From positions 5,063,125 to 5,127,124 of the forward strand of contig CM055097.1 of assembly GCA_029204225.1 (NCBI GenBank): a stretch of DNA of 64,000 nucleotides, in the 5' to 3' direction. The position numbers and the translations under genes are program-made. Source of the stretch: Diphasiastrum complanatum (Eukaryota > Streptophyta > Lycopodiopsida > Lycopodiales > Lycopodiaceae). The notes under the pieces were generated by a model, which saw only the letters and a program-made list of their open reading frames with translations, did not search any database and was not told where the DNA came from. This document shows positions 9,681-21,349 of this stretch, one piece after another; positions within the stretch are counted from its first letter, which is position 1, and each line of letters starts with the position of its first letter.

Positions 9681-12600
9681 TATAAGCAAATTAATTTTCT
9701 GCACACTAATGCAAGTCTTAACTTTCATCCTTGCACTTCTTTGGGTGAGAGGGTGAGCACCATAGATGTATAGGAGGTCAACTAGTATCAATCACATTAT
9801 TAACCCAAGCATGATGGAACCATCGAAGTGGTATTGTGCCACTAGGGTCAATACCCCCACCTAGCTTGAAATTGGCTTTGACAATACTCAACTAGTGTTT
9901 GCCCAAGGAATATGATGGACAATACTCAAAGTAGGGAGGGAAATGGGAACCTTGCACATGGTATCAACATTGCATGTGGGCTAGTTTTGAAGATAGGATA
10001 CCCAACCTAGACAAGCGAGAGAAAAAGGGGCATGCACATGGTATTAACATACTTGAGGTAGCATTAACGACAAAGGTCCCTTCCTCAAGAAATGCAAGGA
10101 TTAAGCATCATCCTAGACTTGGATATAATGGTACTATAGTACACGAGATTATTGGTTACGCCTCATTATTTCGACTAGGCTAAAAAATGTATTTAATAAC
10201 CTTGTGAGGGCCCAGTCACATATGTGGAGCTAGTGCATTGGTTAGGACAACTATTGGCATGTGTAGAGTGTCAATCATGATGAAAAACACTTTTGAAAAT
10301 CATTCTTGGCTTGCATGGGGCCATGCATAGGAAAAGCTGAGGCTATACATCCAGTTAGGAACTTACCCTACTATGATTCTTATTTGTGGTTTTCATCCCC
10401 AATTTTCAATCTCTACACCTACATTCTATCCAATGGCTATTGCTATTGGAGATTGATCGGGGGCTTCTCATTGGTTGGGTGTTGCTCCATTGTTGTTCAT
10501 TTGTGTTTGTCTTGTAAGCTAAATCTTAAGGTAATTTCCCTTTCAATGAAATTAGAGCAAGGCTTACAAAGATCGAAGGAGTGGAGCTTTCCCTTTCATT
10601 AAGCAACATCTGTTCGATTTTTGGTACATTTGTATGTGTAATTGAAGGCTTATAAAGTGGAGTCATGGTTTATTAGATTCCCATATTGCAAGAGTATTGC
10701 AATTATTCATGCTTGGCCTGCTAGTATCACCTTGCAATATGAGTACTTTGATTGATACTAGCTTGCAACTCATAAATGAAGTTTGTAGCAATATATGTGT
10801 GGTATCAAAAATTTTGAAAATATTATAATAACATGGAATCTGCTAGTTTCAATAAACAACAAACCAATCTTTTGATACCAGGGCATTGGATGGTATTGAA
10901 ATAATGATACTCTCTCAATAACGGTTTCAACAAAAAATCCAAGTTGACTTCCGAAATTTGCCATTTATTCTCTTATGTCGAAGATTGTGTGCATTGAAAT
11001 AGTAACCAGACTCTTACAAATGTACTTTATTGGAACGTACAATTTTGTTGCTCCTCATTGAGACTAATGATATTGGTATTTGCTTCTTTTGTGAATGATG
11101 ATACTAGCATTTGTTAGTTACAAACAAACAAACACTTTACATCAAGTAATAGGCCAGCCTAAACACTGAGCACAAGGTACCAAGTTGCCAATGACATCGA
11201 GGTTGGAGCCTACATCAGTGTGGCAATAAGTCTCCTCGTAACCAACTTAGTTCTTTGGGCTTGGCATAGATTTTTGTTTTCATCAAATTTTATGTTGTAG
11301 AAAATGACAATTTTCATTGGAAATGTTGAGGCATCCTAATTGTATAATGCAAAGCCCATATCTTTTGTTTTTTTGTGCAGTTTTGTTGCGACAAATCATC
11401 ATGTTCATTCTCTCAAAGCCAATGTGCCTCTTCTGGCCATAGACGAGTTTGACTTGGAAAAGAATCATTTTAAATTACATGATTTTTGTTGTTGTTGTTG
11501 TTGTCATTTTTAATGGTTGTGGAACAAATGCTTGCAATCTTCTGGAACACCTTGTTTTATCTTGTCTGTGGAACATATATTTAGAACATTAGGTAAATAC
11601 AAAAACACATTGACATGATAATTAAAAAATGTGTATAAAACAACGATATGTAAAACCTATTTATATCATTGGCTACACAGAAACAACTAGAATTGAAGGC
11701 GAACCTCTAAGATTGATATTTAAAAATATAAAAAACAACATAAGATAGGTGTTGTATATTGTCTAGATGATTCTTGTCTTTTGGTGTGCACTTTTTATGA
11801 GTGTAAGTGTAATTGAATAACACAAATTCATATATGTTATGTTGCATGTTATTTGAAAAGAAATTGCAAATTAAATTGCTCTTCCAAATTTATGATTTGG
11901 AGATTTTGTCCTTTTCTCTTGATAAATGAAATATGAAAATGGAGTTCAAAAATTTATAATTGATATAAAACTATGTTGTTATATGTAATGACATATTTTT
12001 AAGTACCAATATTCTTTCAAATTGCTTGGGTTGTTTTTTATAATGTTATAACCATTTCAACCACATGAAGCAAATAAATATGTATTGAATAATTTGAATT
12101 TAGTTGCAATCTTTTACCATGAGTAGTACAAATTGTAGATATGATACACCTCACAAAAACTTTCTCTTCCATTTTGTCAATATCTACATGAACCTTGCCG
12201 ACCCATTTCATGCTAGACAATTTTCAAGCTAGACTTTGTCCAAATTTGAAACAACTTTAGGAATCTACAAAAAGCCCTAAAATCAAGCTCTTTGGCAGTG
12301 TTGAATCTTGTTAAAATACAACTCTAAAACAAAATTTTGGCCTTGAAAAATTAGCTACATGATATAAGAAATCTAAGCAAAACAAATTCCACTAGCTAGA
12401 AATCAAAGTAGAAGTTGGTCTATTTATAACCTATAGTTTAAAAAAAATCTCAAATTTGAGATGCAGTAAAAAAATTTAGTAGATCTTTGGAAACTGTATC
12501 TTTGCTTCAAAATCATGTAAAGATGGAACAATCCAAGGATCAAATCAAAAATCCCTGAGAATCTATTAAGTAGTCAAGGTTAAAAATGTATGGTCGGGCA

Positions 12601-14224
12601 AGTTGAGAACAAGGTAAACTGTGAAATGAGACGCAATACAAATTGCAACACATGCAATTAATGCATGATAAGTTTTGCAAGTATCACAAGGTCAATAAAT
12701 ATGCTGGAGGACCAAAGAAAATGAATGTTTAAAAAGAATAATTGACTATTTCTACAAGTTTTCCTTCCAAAATGTTTTAAAGTTGTTGTAGTCCTTGACC
12801 ATTGACAACCTTTTTCTATGTCTCAACACAATATTGAAAAAATAAACTAATTGTAAAATGTACATGCCAATACTATTATTGAACGTTTGCCTCTCCAGAT
12901 GTGGAAGAAGACATTTATCATATTTTCCACCTTAAATACAAGAGTGAGAGTTTGTTCAAAATCAACTACAAGCTTTCAAAGTAATTTAACAATAACCAAT
13001 TCGATTTCAAGATGACATTATCCAAAAAGTTGAATAACTTTTGTTGGCACAAAAATGTTTCAGTGGGAACTATCTCAATCTAATATATCATTAAGGAGTT
13101 GTATATGAGCTTTTGTACGTAGCTTAGTAAAAACTACTCGTAGTTTATAAAAAAATAACAGTGTAAGATTCTTACTAGTTAAAAATAAGAAAAATCATTT
13201 TGATAAAAATCTCCATAGATAACTCTCTTTCCCATGAAATCTAATGCAATTGCATGCAAATTGTCCCTCCAACCCCAAAAATAGACTACAATTTTTCAAG
13301 TAGTAAAATTTTTGGATTTTTAGCTTCCGGTTGCACATACAATTTGTGTGCTGACAATGCCAATACAAAGACCAATGACTAGATGAGCCCTACTTTTGTC
13401 CACCAAAATCTTAGTAGAATGTTTGATTAAAACAACAGAAAAATAGATTGGATAAAGAAAACTTCATCAATCACTACTAATCAAGCAACATGATGTAATA
13501 TGAGTAGAAGCTAATAGGAATGCCAAAAGAAAATATAGGCAAGAGAATTTTTTTAAAATGATCTATCATAATTGTAACAAACAAACTACATTCATAAAAA
13601 AAACTACTACAAGCAAGCTCATTAGTGTATTTGAGCTATTTGATGTTTATATTGGAAAGACAAAACAATAGTGGAAACAACAACCATTCATTTTTGCATT
13701 AAATGATTTCATTCTAGAAGATCTAACAACACATCCATTAAAAAAAAAAATTCAAACAATTTGCTATCACAATTGGTTGCAAACTTTTCATTAGGGAAGC
13801 TTTTAGCTCCAAAAAGACCCTTTAAGAATTCGTGCAAGATGTCTTTTGTATTAACACTAATAATTTTGACTTGCCAAAACTTTTTAATCGTAGCTCGGAA
13901 GTATGTCATCTAACATATCATTGAAAAGCCCTTGTCAAGCGCTTTTCAATGCACCAAACTCCGATAAATTCGGACTTACCACTAAAACATTATGCCATTT
14001 TTAGTGTGGAATCAAAATGTGGACTCAAAAAGTTACATTATGTAGATTTCAAATTTAAGTGTTTTGATTGGTCCATGTGTAAGAAAAATTTGAGAAAAAA
14101 TATGAAAAGAATCTTCACAAAGGGTCTTTTTTGGATTTAGAACTCCTCTGATGGATTCTATAATTTGATATATTGCTAAAAAGATCAACCACTATAATGC
14201 CTTACCAAACAAAAAAAAAAAACT
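9681..14224. other. Long AT-rich gene-free stretch
   Basis: No convincing coding region, LTR or RNA gene was found in these 4.5 kb. Open frames are short and lack family motifs. A (GTT)n simple repeat lies near 11487-11505. The 10.2-10.6 kb section has a longer plus-strand frame of 98 codons that matches nothing I know. The rest is probably decayed element sequence. Confidence 0.4.
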
Positions 14225-14429
14225 AGATCAACAAATTATCAAAAATTCAGAAAGGCGTGCAAATTTATAAACGAAAGTAATATTGATGCAAGACTCAACC
14301 CATAGTAATTTTCATGATATCAGACGAAAAAAGTATATGTATTATATGGCATCATTTGACGTACAATGCACGACAAAATCGTTGTTTCTCTTTATCTTTA
14401 ATGATCAGCTTTGCTGTGTGGTAAATTTT

Positions 14430-14896
14430 TTTTCTATCATATGGACCTAGAAAATCAATGGATCTTCTTTTGCTCAAGTCTATGTATCCGAAGAAAACAG
14501 TTAAGGAGGAAGACCTTTTAGGAACTTCCTCAACTACATAGCCAAATACTTTTATGACAATGTCTCTCCTCGCAAAAATAATTTTATATGTATTCTAAGG
14601 GTATTTAGCAAATCTCTTTATTTACAAAGCACTTCAAATAATGGGACAGGGATGAATCCCTTTGTTGTGATCCCTGGCCTTCCCTCACATATCCCTATCT
14701 TGTTGCAAAGGCATCTACCTCCACAGTAGCTTGTAAAATACGAGCAAACGTCACATATCTTGAAAAAAAAATAACTATATTTGAATAGAAATCTCATTCA
14801 AATAAAACCGAATTTACTTACCAGATCACGCTCATCAGCTTGAATAATTGTAGCAGTATGTAAATCATGACCAACAATTATGGTCGTCGAAGCCAT
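14430..14896 (-). pseudogene. Cassette gene B, copy 1 relic
   Basis: The end of the family described at 53101-54483. The exon-1 remnant (14822-14896) reads TIIVGHDLHTATIIQADERD, close to the other copy's TIIAGHNLEAAGVIQADEED. It has a GTAAGT donor and a 92-base intron (14730-14821), matching the 93-base intron of the other copy at the same position. Exon 2 starts VEVDAFATR and then carries several stops and frameshifts, though the order of motifs (YLKCFVNKEIC, a GYIDL-like segment) is kept. The first ~260 codons are absent. Non-functional. Confidence 0.75.
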
Positions 14897-14970
14897 CACT
14901 CGAGCGTCTTCCTCCCCTTGCGTGACTTTGCTACTCTTTCATGTCATAGCGATACCAGCCTCAGTTTCTA

Positions 14971-15070
14971 GTATCGCCATCACGCGTGAAATCTGTCTTG
15001 GTCTTCTTCTGTGACGTTATCCTCACATCGTAGAGATATCCATCTGTACCTCCCAATATCGCCATCACAC
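14971..15070 (+). promoter_or_regulatory. Two TATCGCCATCAC motifs upstream of H copy 1
   Basis: GTATCGCCATCACGCG at 14971-14986 and AATATCGCCATCACAC at 15055-15070. The second lies about 80 bases upstream of the H start. The second cassette copy has GTATCGCCATCACGTG at the same distance from its H start (55385-55400). Conservation of motif and spacing suggests a leader or promoter element. Its function is unknown. Confidence 0.5.
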
Positions 15071-15133
15071 AAACGAGTCTGTTATTCATTGCCATAGTAA
15101 TACTCTCTTACATGGTAAAAGTATCCGACCTCA

Positions 15134-16700
15134 ATAGCTCGGATGAATCAAACTGCTAGGCTTACTAGCTTTGTTGAACCAGCCCGTCCACAGACTTCTG
15201 GACCCGTACCTCTGCAAAGATGCAGAAGACCTCACCGTCCATGGTTGAGGGACATCTGGGCATTGCAAAGGAGCACCAAGCTTCTGATCCCGAAAGCAGC
15301 CTTCTACCGGGCTCTGAGAGAGGTCACGCAAGATATGACTGCTCATCTGCCCTATGGAGTGAGGTGGAATATCACTGCATTGGAGGCACTCCATACTGCA
15401 TACGAGGACTTCCAGACAAAACTGTTTGAGGATTCGATCATGCATGCCAAGAGGGTGACATTGATGCCCAAGGACATGCTTCTTTTCATGAGGCTTCGAA
15501 ACACCTATGACAGTATTTTTAAGTTTGGCTTCACATAGAGGCCAGTTCCTCTTGAAAGGGGGCTTGTCCCACCCCAAAAAAGAGAGAAAGCAAGCACATT
15601 TGAAGCGTTCACAACCCAAGCCTAGGCCTAGGTCTCCCAGCTCTTCATCATCGCCTCCTCGCATTAGAAAAGATGTGGTAAGTACGTCGAGAATTCCATG
15701 GGTTGAGAGTCCTCCCCCAAACCCTGATCTTGAAATGCACAGTTCTCCTTCTCTACATGCAGATGATTTAAATATAGTGGTGGACATGATTGTTTCTAAT
15801 GTTGATGCAATTGATAAAGAGTTGCACATCAGACTCCCCAATGATCCAAAGGACACATTTTGATTTTGAGAGGTACATTGATTTTGACATGTATATAGCC
15901 AAAAAAATAGACGATCTCAGAGGAGAGTTTATGTTTTGTTTATATGATATTAATTTTCCAATGCATATCAAAGACCCACATTGTAGGGAGCTAAAGGAGA
16001 AGACCTCCCATATCTCAAACACAATAGTTGAATCTGGGTGTGTATACTATGTACATAAATATACATATACAATCAAGAAGGAGATTTTTGTTGTATCCCC
16101 ATTTTTTGGGCATCTATTGAATAAAGAGAGGAAAGCTAGAAGGCTCTTCAGGCACACAAGCAAGGAGGCATCAATCTTCATCATCCCATACTGTGCTAAG
16201 TAAGATAATTTCTTTTTGTAATATTTGTTTTTTGTAAGATTTTTCTTTTTGAAACTCTTTTAGATTCTAGTAATTCATTGCTTATTGTCATTTGCTAGCA
16301 GTAAACATTGGAGCATGCACGTCATATCTATGAAAGTGGATTTTACTAGAAGCTGCACACCTATGTGCATGACAATGAATTCCTTGCATGCCACCCATTC
16401 CACTGTTAAGTCCATGTACAAGAGGATGGTGGAGCTATTGCCCAGGCCAGATGGGCTGATTGTAAATACTAACATAGAGATTGTTGATGCAAAGGTGAAA
16501 AAGATCTTTTCACGTTTTTTATTTACATGATGGCATGGAGTTTAGAATTATATTGAATTATAATTTAGCATTTTTTCGCTGTGATTTCTCAGTCTTTGCA
16601 ACAAGATGATGCTTTCAGTTGCGGATGGTTTTCCATCTAGAATGTAAAATCATTCTTGGATTGGTATATGGTGCAACCTCCAAATGCTAATATTCGTGAG
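15134..16700 (+). pseudogene. Histone H3/CENH3-like fusion gene (H), copy 1
   Basis: A divergent relative of histone H3. The N-tail ARMNQTAR at 15137 matches the H3 tail ARTKQTAR, but its start codon is now ATA (15134) and the residue after the tail is Leu, not Lys9. The fold follows: WLRDIWALQRSTKLLIP, an alpha-1 helix (LREVTQDM), a loop 1 about four residues longer than in H3 and ending VRWN, then LEALHTAYEDF and LFEDS, and IMHAKRVTLMPKDM, matching H3 IHAKRVTIMPKDI. LLIP and the loop-end Arg-Trp resemble CENH3. A stop at 15536 and a frameshift follow. The coding signal continues through a Lys/Arg/Ser/Pro-rich tail and an unrecognised domain (FERYIDFDMYIAKKIDDL to IFIIPY). Exons: 15134-16198, 16302-16494, 16593-16700, with introns of 103 and 98 bases. 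Broken by start loss, stops and frameshifts. Confidence 0.85.
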
Positions 16701-17240
16701 ATAAATTTCTTAGCTTCCAGTATCCTGATGATATTATGGTAACTTTCTGTATTTTAGACATTGGCTTAACATACATACATACACTCGATATTTTAAATTG
16801 CAGTTCCAATGTCCAGAGGTATCAACAAATGCTATTCATCAGTACCGGCATGAAATGTTGAAAATCTTACTATCGTCTGCAAGGCCCTACAAGCATGAAG
16901 CCCTCAGATGAAATTGTCAGGGGTTCTGTGGATTGCGAAGTTGCAATGCTTGAGGATCTGCCTCAGACACTTATGATTGAGATGTAAATATTGAAATATA
17001 AGTTCCGACAAATACATAGAAATATATCATCACATGATGATGCATAGAACAACAGATAGGGGGCTATTATTGAAAGCCACGAATATATTATTTCGATTTT
17101 AAAAACAATGTACATTTTTCAAAATACTAAATGCTAATTGTTCGATGAAATCTTGAAGTCATTTGAGACTACTTTGTATTTTTTTTTTGAAAGGTACATT
17201 GTTGTTTCACGTCTACCATTCCACAAGTAAAGTCTAATTA

Positions 17241-17533
17241 TGTTAAAGGACCCTATCTTGACTTTTGGGGGTGCCCTATAATTAGTAGTGGGTTTGGAAG
17301 GTTCTAGAACTTAGGGTTTGGAAGACTCTAGGCCCTTGGAAGGCCTATTTATATATACTCATTATTCATTTGTAATTCATTCCCTTTCAAGCATTGCTAC
17401 TACTTTCTCTCTCCTTGAGAGCGCCTAACCCTCACCCTCTCCCTCTCCCTTTTCTTCTTCTTCTGCTTCTTGTATATGGAGATTGAATGTTAGAAGGGTC
17501 TTGGCATTTTGATTTCCTACATGGTATCAAAGC
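17241..17533 (+). mobile_element. Copia-type LTR with primer-binding site
   Basis: A TG...CA long terminal repeat of 281 bases (17241-17521). It has an internal TATA region (TATTTATATATAC, 17346-17358), pyrimidine-rich R/U5 sequence, and directly after it TGGTATCAAAGC (17522-17533), the plant copia primer-binding site complementary to initiator tRNA-Met. No element body follows, so this is a 5' LTR stub or solo LTR. It is a different family from the LTR at 22118. Confidence 0.75.
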
Positions 17534-17811
17534 CATGGATCTTCTATGCTTGATTTAAGGCGCCCTGTTTATGCAGTTTCGACATTTTCTAAGCTTCTTT
17601 TTAAATCCTTGCACTGTATGCGATTTTCTTGTCTTGGTCTTACCTGTACATCAAAAAAAACTTGTTAAACAATATCAACATTGAGATTATTTTAAATGAA
17701 ATCTTGCAATCCTAAAAACATCGAAATAAGTCTAAATAAAATCATTGAAAATCATTTCAAATGTGTATGTATTATAGAAAACATACATACATCTACCAAT
17801 CTCTCATTGAC

Positions 17812-18177
17812 TCAAAAACAGAAGTGTTCAAGAATATCATATTGCAGCAAGGTAAGCTCTGATCGAATGTGATCGAGTGTCCAATCTTTCTCCACCTCAA
17901 TTGTTGTAATAGTAGAATTATTTTGCTTCTCTTGGATTTCTATTTGATCTTGATGATTCATTGTAAAATCCTGATCCAATGCTTTCCATTCATTGCCAAC
18001 TTTGGACCATCTTCTATAATAAAATGTTAAAGAAAGCACTTGTTTTTCTATAAGATATCTAAAATTCATTGATGATCTATTAACTATGCACTCGGTATTG
18101 CCATTACTCTTTTTATCCCAATGATCATCAAGGAGGCGTGATGACATATCGTCTATTAAATCACTACAAATTAACAT
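17812..18177 (-). other. Unrecognised ORF, 121 aa, possible exon
   Basis: An open minus-strand frame with ordinary composition. It has a Gln/Asn-rich middle and ends in a regular segment (EVEKDWTLDHIRSELTLLQ) that looks like real protein rather than a chance frame. I do not recognise it, and no flanking exon could be joined. It could be an exon of the histone cassette's right side or of an unrelated dead gene. Confidence 0.3.
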
Positions 18178-18485
18178 TGTGTTGTTCTACAAATATTACA
18201 TTAAAAAAATCTACAAACATTGCAAAAGGCAAAAACCAATGCAATCTATTGTTTTTTGAGCATGTGCTACATTTCATACAGTTTGAATGTCCATAAAAAC
18301 CCTTGATCGAAAGCTCTATGCTATGGTGGAATCCGGAGGAATCAATTCTTCGCTTGAGAATGTCATTGCAATTCGACCATTATCCAACAATAATCGATTC
18401 TTTGTGAGGATTATGCCCAATTTTTGGGCTCTTTAAAAAGCAAAAAATGTCATTGGCTTTTTTAAAAAATTTCTGACAAAAAAAA

Positions 18486-18523
18486 TCACGTGCGTCAGTC
18501 CACGTCAGCTTGCCACGTGGCAG
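18486..18523. promoter_or_regulatory. Cluster of ACGT-core (G-box) sites
   Basis: Within 38 bases there are CACGTG (in ATCACGTGCG), CCACGTCAG and GCCACGTGGC. These are ACGT-core sequences of the type bound by plant bZIP/bHLH factors. The nearest downstream gene start is not obvious; the dioxygenase lies on the other strand with its 3' end facing this site. It may belong to the adjoining foldback element. Confidence 0.35.
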
Positions 18524-18606
18524 TTATTGACTGGTCCAAAAAAAAGTCGGACTGCCCATTATGCTTTATTAATGGCATGTGAAAAAGTCAAAGAATCCGT
18601 TACGCA

Positions 18607-18727
18607 ATGGAATGGGCTGGGCACAGGCCATTCTGCCCGGTAAGGCTCTCCAGAATTTTTATAGGCGAGGCCTGGAGAGCCTAAAACATTATGGAAAGCC
18701 AAACCGGGCAAAATGGCCTCATTCCAT
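18607..18727. repeat. Imperfect foldback (long hairpin)
   Basis: Three paired blocks nest around a loop at 18654-18671: ATGGAATG (18607) with CATTCCAT (18720), AGGCCATTCTGCCCGG (18625) with CCGGGCAAAATGGCCT (18704), and AGGCTCTCCAG (18643) with CTGGAGAGCCT (18672). The right arm carries a bulge of about 20 bases (18683-18703). The structure fits a small foldback transposon or a hairpin RNA locus. No target-site duplication was recognised. Confidence 0.7.
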
Positions 18728-19204
18728 AGTATGTCTCTAGGAGTTGACGAGTGTTTTTGGAGCCAAATAAGGATGCGCCATAATTTTGTGTCTGTTAAGC
18801 AGAGCATAGCCTGCCATAAGTAGGGAACTTTTGATGGTCTTTGCAATTGCTCCTGGGGAGAATGGGAACAAAATACATCTAATCACTCTGTAGAGTTCAT
18901 TGTGTTGTCTTGATTTCTCTTGCAATCATGTCTTCATACATGAAATCTTGTAGTTGATCAGTAGTTCATTACAACAATAGACACATCCCTAACCTGTCAC
19001 AGAGCTATTGGGCTTCTACATCATGCTTAGAACTTTTAGCAAACCTCCTTCTAGGTTTTGCCCAATCAAGCTCTCATCTCCTATATATGAAATACACTAC
19101 ATATCTTGTAGAAGCATCTTGAAACTACTCATGTACTTAGCTCTCTTTTCCAGAAGGTGTTTTAGGCTAAAAAAGCTTTAGGTCAGCTTATTATGATGCG
19201 TCAA
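18728..19204. other. 3' flank of the dioxygenase gene
   Basis: No gene is seen. The stretch will contain the 3' UTR and polyadenylation region of the minus-strand dioxygenase. I could not assign a definite poly(A) signal. Confidence 0.35.
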
Positions 19205-21116
19205 TTAACCACTGAGTTTCAGAGAATCCACAGCAGACTTCCTGTTCAGTCTGTTTGTGAAAAAATCTCGGAGGTAGACTCCGAATAAGCTCTCTCTGTA
19301 CATGGGTGGCTGCCCACCAAGAAGCTCTGGAATTGGAGCAATCTTTGCATCTGCTGCGGGCTGGAAAAACGTGGAGATTGAAATGCGTGCCCTCTGTGCA
19401 TTCACTGTTGCTCGATGCTCTACACTTTTATATTTCCCATTCGTCAGGATCTGCATACATGGCACACTGTGTTAAGCGGATGCAAAATCGGGCCCTGCAA
19501 AGCTGGCAACCCCAAGCATTATATGCTGTTCAGAACTAATAAGAGTTTGAACTTGGTAACGAATCAAATCATCTAGATCATGGCTTTTCAATGGTTGAAT
19601 GAGTGGGTTTTGAAAAGAATCCTCGGTAAAAGCGTTGGAGGTTGGCTGTACAGATGCATCCCCTTCCTTCACAGCCAGGTTTCCCTGCCAGAATTGCCAC
19701 TATATTAAAAAAATTGCTTACATTTTTGGCTATACCTGAGTCTGATCAGCCAAATTAACGACAAAAGCATCAGGCAAGGGTTTGACTGCAATCCACTGTC
19801 CTTCATTGAACACTTCCAATCCCCCAACGTGATCTTGCAGGAGAATTGTGATGCCACCTGCATCAGAATGGGCACTTAAGCCAATAGTGAGGTCTGGATT
19901 AGGGCAAGCCGGATAGTGATTTGGCATTAAAATTTGCTGGTGCTTGCCAATGACCTCATACAGACATTCAGACTCTAAGCCCAGACTTTCTGATAAAGCA
20001 TAACACAGTCGTTTAGCCAGCGCCGCAATCTCCTTGGAATATTCCATTGTAACTTCTCTGGCAAGGCATAGGACAATCATCAGCTTACATTAGCGGGTGA
20101 ATTGTAGAACGGCAAACACGACAAAAGTGGAATATAAAGTTGCATTCATTCAATGAAGATGTTAGTTTTCCAAAGTGCTATTCTAGATGGTTTTCTTTTA
20201 ATTCTAATTATCACAGTTTACTCTTGAAAAGTTTCATTCTTTCAAGCTCAAGCTGATATAATTCTCTGAATCTCAGAGCAAGATGATGTATGTGCAGCAA
20301 AAGCATACAGCTGTCACGATTGATTACATACCGGAACGTAGAAGGCTTGGCAGGCCACAAATGAATGAAATCTGACAGAGGCCTACAAGGGCATCTAAGA
20401 TAATCCCTCCATTCAAGAACCGTATCCTTTGAGAGACTATAGCTGGTTCCAAAACGCACAGGTTTCAGCGTATCATCCGAGTAAAGTTCCATCTTTTCTT
20501 CCGTGGGAAGGTCAAAAAATTCCTGGCAAACTTGCATCATACTATGGATCACAGATGTTGGTACTCCGTGGTTGATCACCTGTGATTAATTCTCCAAAAT
20601 TTATAATGGCAACAGTTTCTTGCTGTGACTTCTGTATCTGATCCCCCTAGCATTTAAATTTTACAGGGATACTCGAGGCTAAATGATCAGATCGTTGAAT
20701 TTGTTTAGAGATTGCAATATATCAGCCATCACCGACCCAGACATCCATTATTTCTTAAAATCGGAATGCACCAGCCCAGAACTGAATTTCTAGACTCTAG
20801 CTACTACTGATTCAAATGCAACAATTACCTGGAAAAACCCCCATTTCTCACAGGCTTCGCCTATGGTCTTCACTACCTGATCTTGACCGTCACCATCCAG
20901 ATCTGCTAGGTCTATCACTGGAATCTCAATCTTATTACCATCTGCTGCTGCTGCAGCTGATAATTTTGTTGGGCGCTCATCCAGAGGCTTGACGTAAGCA
21001 TTGGGAATCCGAGTGATGCCGCTCTCCATCAGCGCCTTTACCCCCTTCAAATTCTGCTTGAAAACATTCATCTCAGCTTCACCGAATGTCAATTCTTCTT
21101 CCTCCGAACTCCCCAT
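19205..21116 (-). CDS. 2-oxoglutarate/Fe(II)-dependent dioxygenase, SRG1-like
   Basis: A cytosolic plant 2-oxoglutarate-dependent oxygenase of the DOXC class, 367 aa. These enzymes couple decarboxylation of 2-oxoglutarate to oxidation of hormones or specialised metabolites; the substrate cannot be told here. Four exons with GT-AG borders: 20829-21116, 20332-20579, 19736-20057, 19205-19450, together an unbroken frame of 1104 bases. Introns are 249, 274 and 285 bases. The N-terminal DIOX_N region contains IPVIDLADL and EKWGFFQVINHGVP. The catalytic core has YPACPNPD, iron ligands His242 and Asp244 (LSAHSDAGG) and His298 (EHRATVN), and the 2-oxoglutarate-binding Arg308/Ser310 pair (RIS). NLADQ replaces the common NIGDQ. 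The start is the first Met before SSEEEE. All key residues are present, so it is likely active. Confidence 0.92.
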
Positions 21117-21150
21117 ATCGATCGATCGATCGATCGCTCGCTCGCTCGAG
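21117..21150 (-). repeat. (ATCG)n/(CTCG)n microsatellite in a 5' UTR
   Basis: About five ATCG units grade into CTCG units, ending directly before the dioxygenase ATG on the minus strand. As a leader sequence it is self-complementary and could fold on itself. Confidence 0.8.
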
Positions 21151-21349
21151 AGTATTTTATGGACAAATGTTATGCTACAGAACAATTCTCTTGTGACTTG
21201 AGAAGTGAAATAATAAGGTTGATCTAGGGGTGGGTGGTTTCACATACAAGTATATTTCAAATATGCACTTATTACAATTTTGTCCTATGTCAAAGTTTTA
21301 CCTCTTTACTCAAAGACAATAGTCACCTCTTTACTCCATAGTCACCTCT

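Larger units (their letters stand above)
14225..16960. other. Histone-H3-like gene cassette, copy 1 (partial, decayed)
   Basis: This block is collinear with 52960-56984. In order it holds the last ~90 bases of gene A (14225-14300, plus), the end of gene B (14430-14896, minus), a short divergent promoter, and gene H (15134-16700, plus). Similarity is clear at protein level in each piece and at DNA level in places. Most of A and the first exon of B are missing. A further exon-like stretch lies at about 16804-16910. An LTR begins at 17241, so the right side may have been cut by a copia insertion. Confidence 0.75.

Noticed and set aside
10200-10260. A-box-like TAGTGCATTGG suggesting another tRNA-like element
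   Set aside because: No B-box (GGTTCGANNCC) at a suitable distance.
15131-15856. 241-codon minus-strand frame opposite the histone-like gene
   Set aside because: It is the antisense shadow of the H3-like coding region; the plus strand carries the histone motifs and splice sites.
15134-16700. Ordinary replication-type H3 pseudogene
   Set aside because: The core is far too divergent, loop 1 is lengthened, introns are conserved between copies, and both copies share a large downstream coding region that H3 lacks.
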